Source of the DNA: Pristionchus mayeri
Lineage: Eukaryota > Nematoda > Chromadorea > Rhabditida > Neodiplogasteridae
DNA length: 64,000 nt
Assembly (NCBI GenBank): GCA_036245805.1
Contig: BTRK01000004.1
Location: 27,017,541-27,081,540 of the forward strand
Direction of reading: 5' to 3'
Below are positions 63,201 to 64,000 of this stretch, one piece after another (the stretch's first letter is position 1; each line of letters starts with the position of its first letter). Under the pieces are notes generated by a model. The model saw only the letters and a program-made list of their open reading frames with translations, searched no databases and was not told the origin of the DNA. A program made the translations under genes and the position numbers.

Positions 63201-64000
63201 ATGAGGGAAGAATCGACGAATACTCGAGTGTGGTTAGAGCTGATGAGAGATGGGAAGGAGGTGAGAGGGGATGCGGCGAAGGGAAGGGAAGGAGAGGGAA
63301 GGGGAAGGGAGTCGTAACCTGCTGAGTACAGGTGCAGTCAGCTGCGATAGGAGAGAGACTCGTGGCCAGACTGAAGAGTGCCTTGCCTGGTGAGTGGAGA
63401 GATCAAAGATCAGATGTGATGATGAGTGCAGCTGAGAGAATTCGAGTGTCGTCGTGTGTGGCCACTCGATCGGGTGAGGAGGATGAGGAAGATTCTCCCC
63501 TAGCAGTTCCCCTGATCTCCCATGGGTGAGCAGAGAGAGATCCCCCTGATCCCTCCCTTCCCTTCAGATGTCCTCTCATTCCTCACATCATGTCCGCCAT
63601 GAGACTGCACGATGGACACTGGGAGGCAGATCTATCCGTATTCAGAATGGAGGGAAGCAAACACATCGACATAGTCTGTCTAGTACAATTGTGCCCCCAG
63701 GAGATATGCCCGCCCATGCAGGTGAGGAGAGAGAAGAAGAGAGGGAAGAGGAAAGGGAGAGGGGCTTGCAGAACTGTCAGCAGGAGAGAGGACGAAGAGA
63801 AACGACAGAGGAAGAGAAGGGAGACTCGATGAGAGTGAGGGGAAGGAGAGGGAGGAAGGAACCAAACGATGGTTGCAGGCCAAGGGTCGGATTGAGATCA
63901 GTGGAGACAGCACTGAACCACTCGAGGTACGTCCTCCTCCCCCCTCCCTCATCCTCCCTCTGCCCCTTGAGTGGCCTCTCTGTCTGGAGTTCTCGACGTA
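60205..64000 (+). CDS. PAN/apple + ZP domain apical matrix protein (NOAH/NompA-like), 3' end outside window
   Basis: PAN and ZP proteins build apical extracellular matrix and cuticle. Signal peptide MGLLFTTLTILSTAIGITV. Repeated PAN-type cysteine modules: CSDLCKRNVDSSGLPFPCSG with FNLHSAPIPLCEFF; SLECRPSVFSFDVL, NHCINICLQLNCPSARF; SECLLLNETLRT; DCQRECIHSRLFLCRSFLF with SECHLS; GISSEGCISSCLLESKCLSF, NYDVKERKCILL; RECLLSSIPLRK. A mucin-like Ser/Thr/Pro linker follows (about 62220-62530). ZP-N: VHVDADCLTHGVNITLTFNS, PYTGAIYAIDRYSECGVYG, VPRPKHNTVCNAVEI, SEDTFFHIKCQY. ZP-C: AMRLHDGHWEADLSVFRM, HIDIVCLVQLCPQEICPPMQ. The expected furin site and TM helix would be beyond the right edge. The intron at about 61075-61121 must end in GAG to keep frame. 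Confidence 0.8.

Noticed and set aside
1..64000. CRISPR arrays, bacterial operons, ribosome-binding sites, Rho-independent terminators
   Set aside because: All genes are spliced and animal-like; repeats found are minisatellites, TIRs and hairpins without direct repeat-spacer structure.

Overview
The window comes from an animal genome, almost certainly a nematode. Genes are broken into many short exons (often 60-150 bp) by introns of about 40-60 bp. Several start codons lie at or just after a 3' splice-type AG, as expected for spliced-leader trans-splicing. The gene content fits: two globins whose E/F-helix signatures (ALRFMQV; LGRxHGxL) are nematode-like, a major-sperm-protein (MSP) domain protein, a short-exon peptide-type GPCR, a PAN/ZP cuticle-type protein, and conserved single-copy genes (DDB1, PCNA, POGLUT1/Rumi, a REEP5-type ER-shaping protein). 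The species cannot be named from sequence alone. All spliced models below were assembled by eye and exon edges can be off by a few bases.

Layout, left to right. 1-5.2 kb: most of a Ty3/gypsy-type LTR retrotransposon (+), with an unusual extra region after the integrase. 5.5-5.8 kb: a 41-bp minisatellite. 5.8-10.5 kb: DDB1 (-), cut by the retroelement, which occupies one of its introns. 10.85-19.05 kb: an unrecognised coiled-coil/acidic protein gene (-) that carries a CR1-like LINE (12.0-16.0 kb), a long hairpin element and a short MITE in its introns. 20.4-21.1 kb: a Ly6/uPAR-type GPI protein (+). 21.5-24.1 kb: POGLUT1 (+). 24.5-26.4 kb: globin 1 (+). 27.0-29.5 kb: a 7-TM receptor (-). 30.7-31.6 kb: an MSP-domain gene (-). 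31.9-33.0 kb: a REEP5/YOP1-like gene (-). 33.5-38.4 kb: globin 2 (+), whose second intron holds a 3.1-kb TIR element carrying a captured, broken ribosomal protein eL20 gene. 39.9-45.4 kb: a transmembrane cadherin (+). 46.1-47.2 kb: two MITE-type elements. 47.8-49.0 kb: PCNA (+) with E2F-like promoter sites. 49.3-56.9 kb: three consecutive GDNF-receptor/GAS1-like genes (+), the first two only 16 bp apart. 57.1-58.2 kb: a membrane-anchored Lys/Glu-rich protein (-). 58.56-59.81 kb: an apparently intact mariner transposon. 60.2 kb to the right edge: a PAN + ZP apical-matrix protein (+).

How the parts relate. There is no single pathway here; this is a gene-dense chromosome segment. DDB1 and PCNA serve replication and repair. 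POGLUT1, the cadherin, the GFR-like cluster, the Ly6 protein and the ZP protein are all secretory or cell-surface products. Transposable elements sit almost only in introns and intergenic gaps. The most unusual observations are (i) a dispersed 14-bp intronic motif that often forms the 3' splice site, (ii) repeated need for AAG or GAG 3' splice acceptors, (iii) a Pack-type element inside a globin intron, and (iv) a second zinc-knuckle ORF downstream of integrase in the LTR element.
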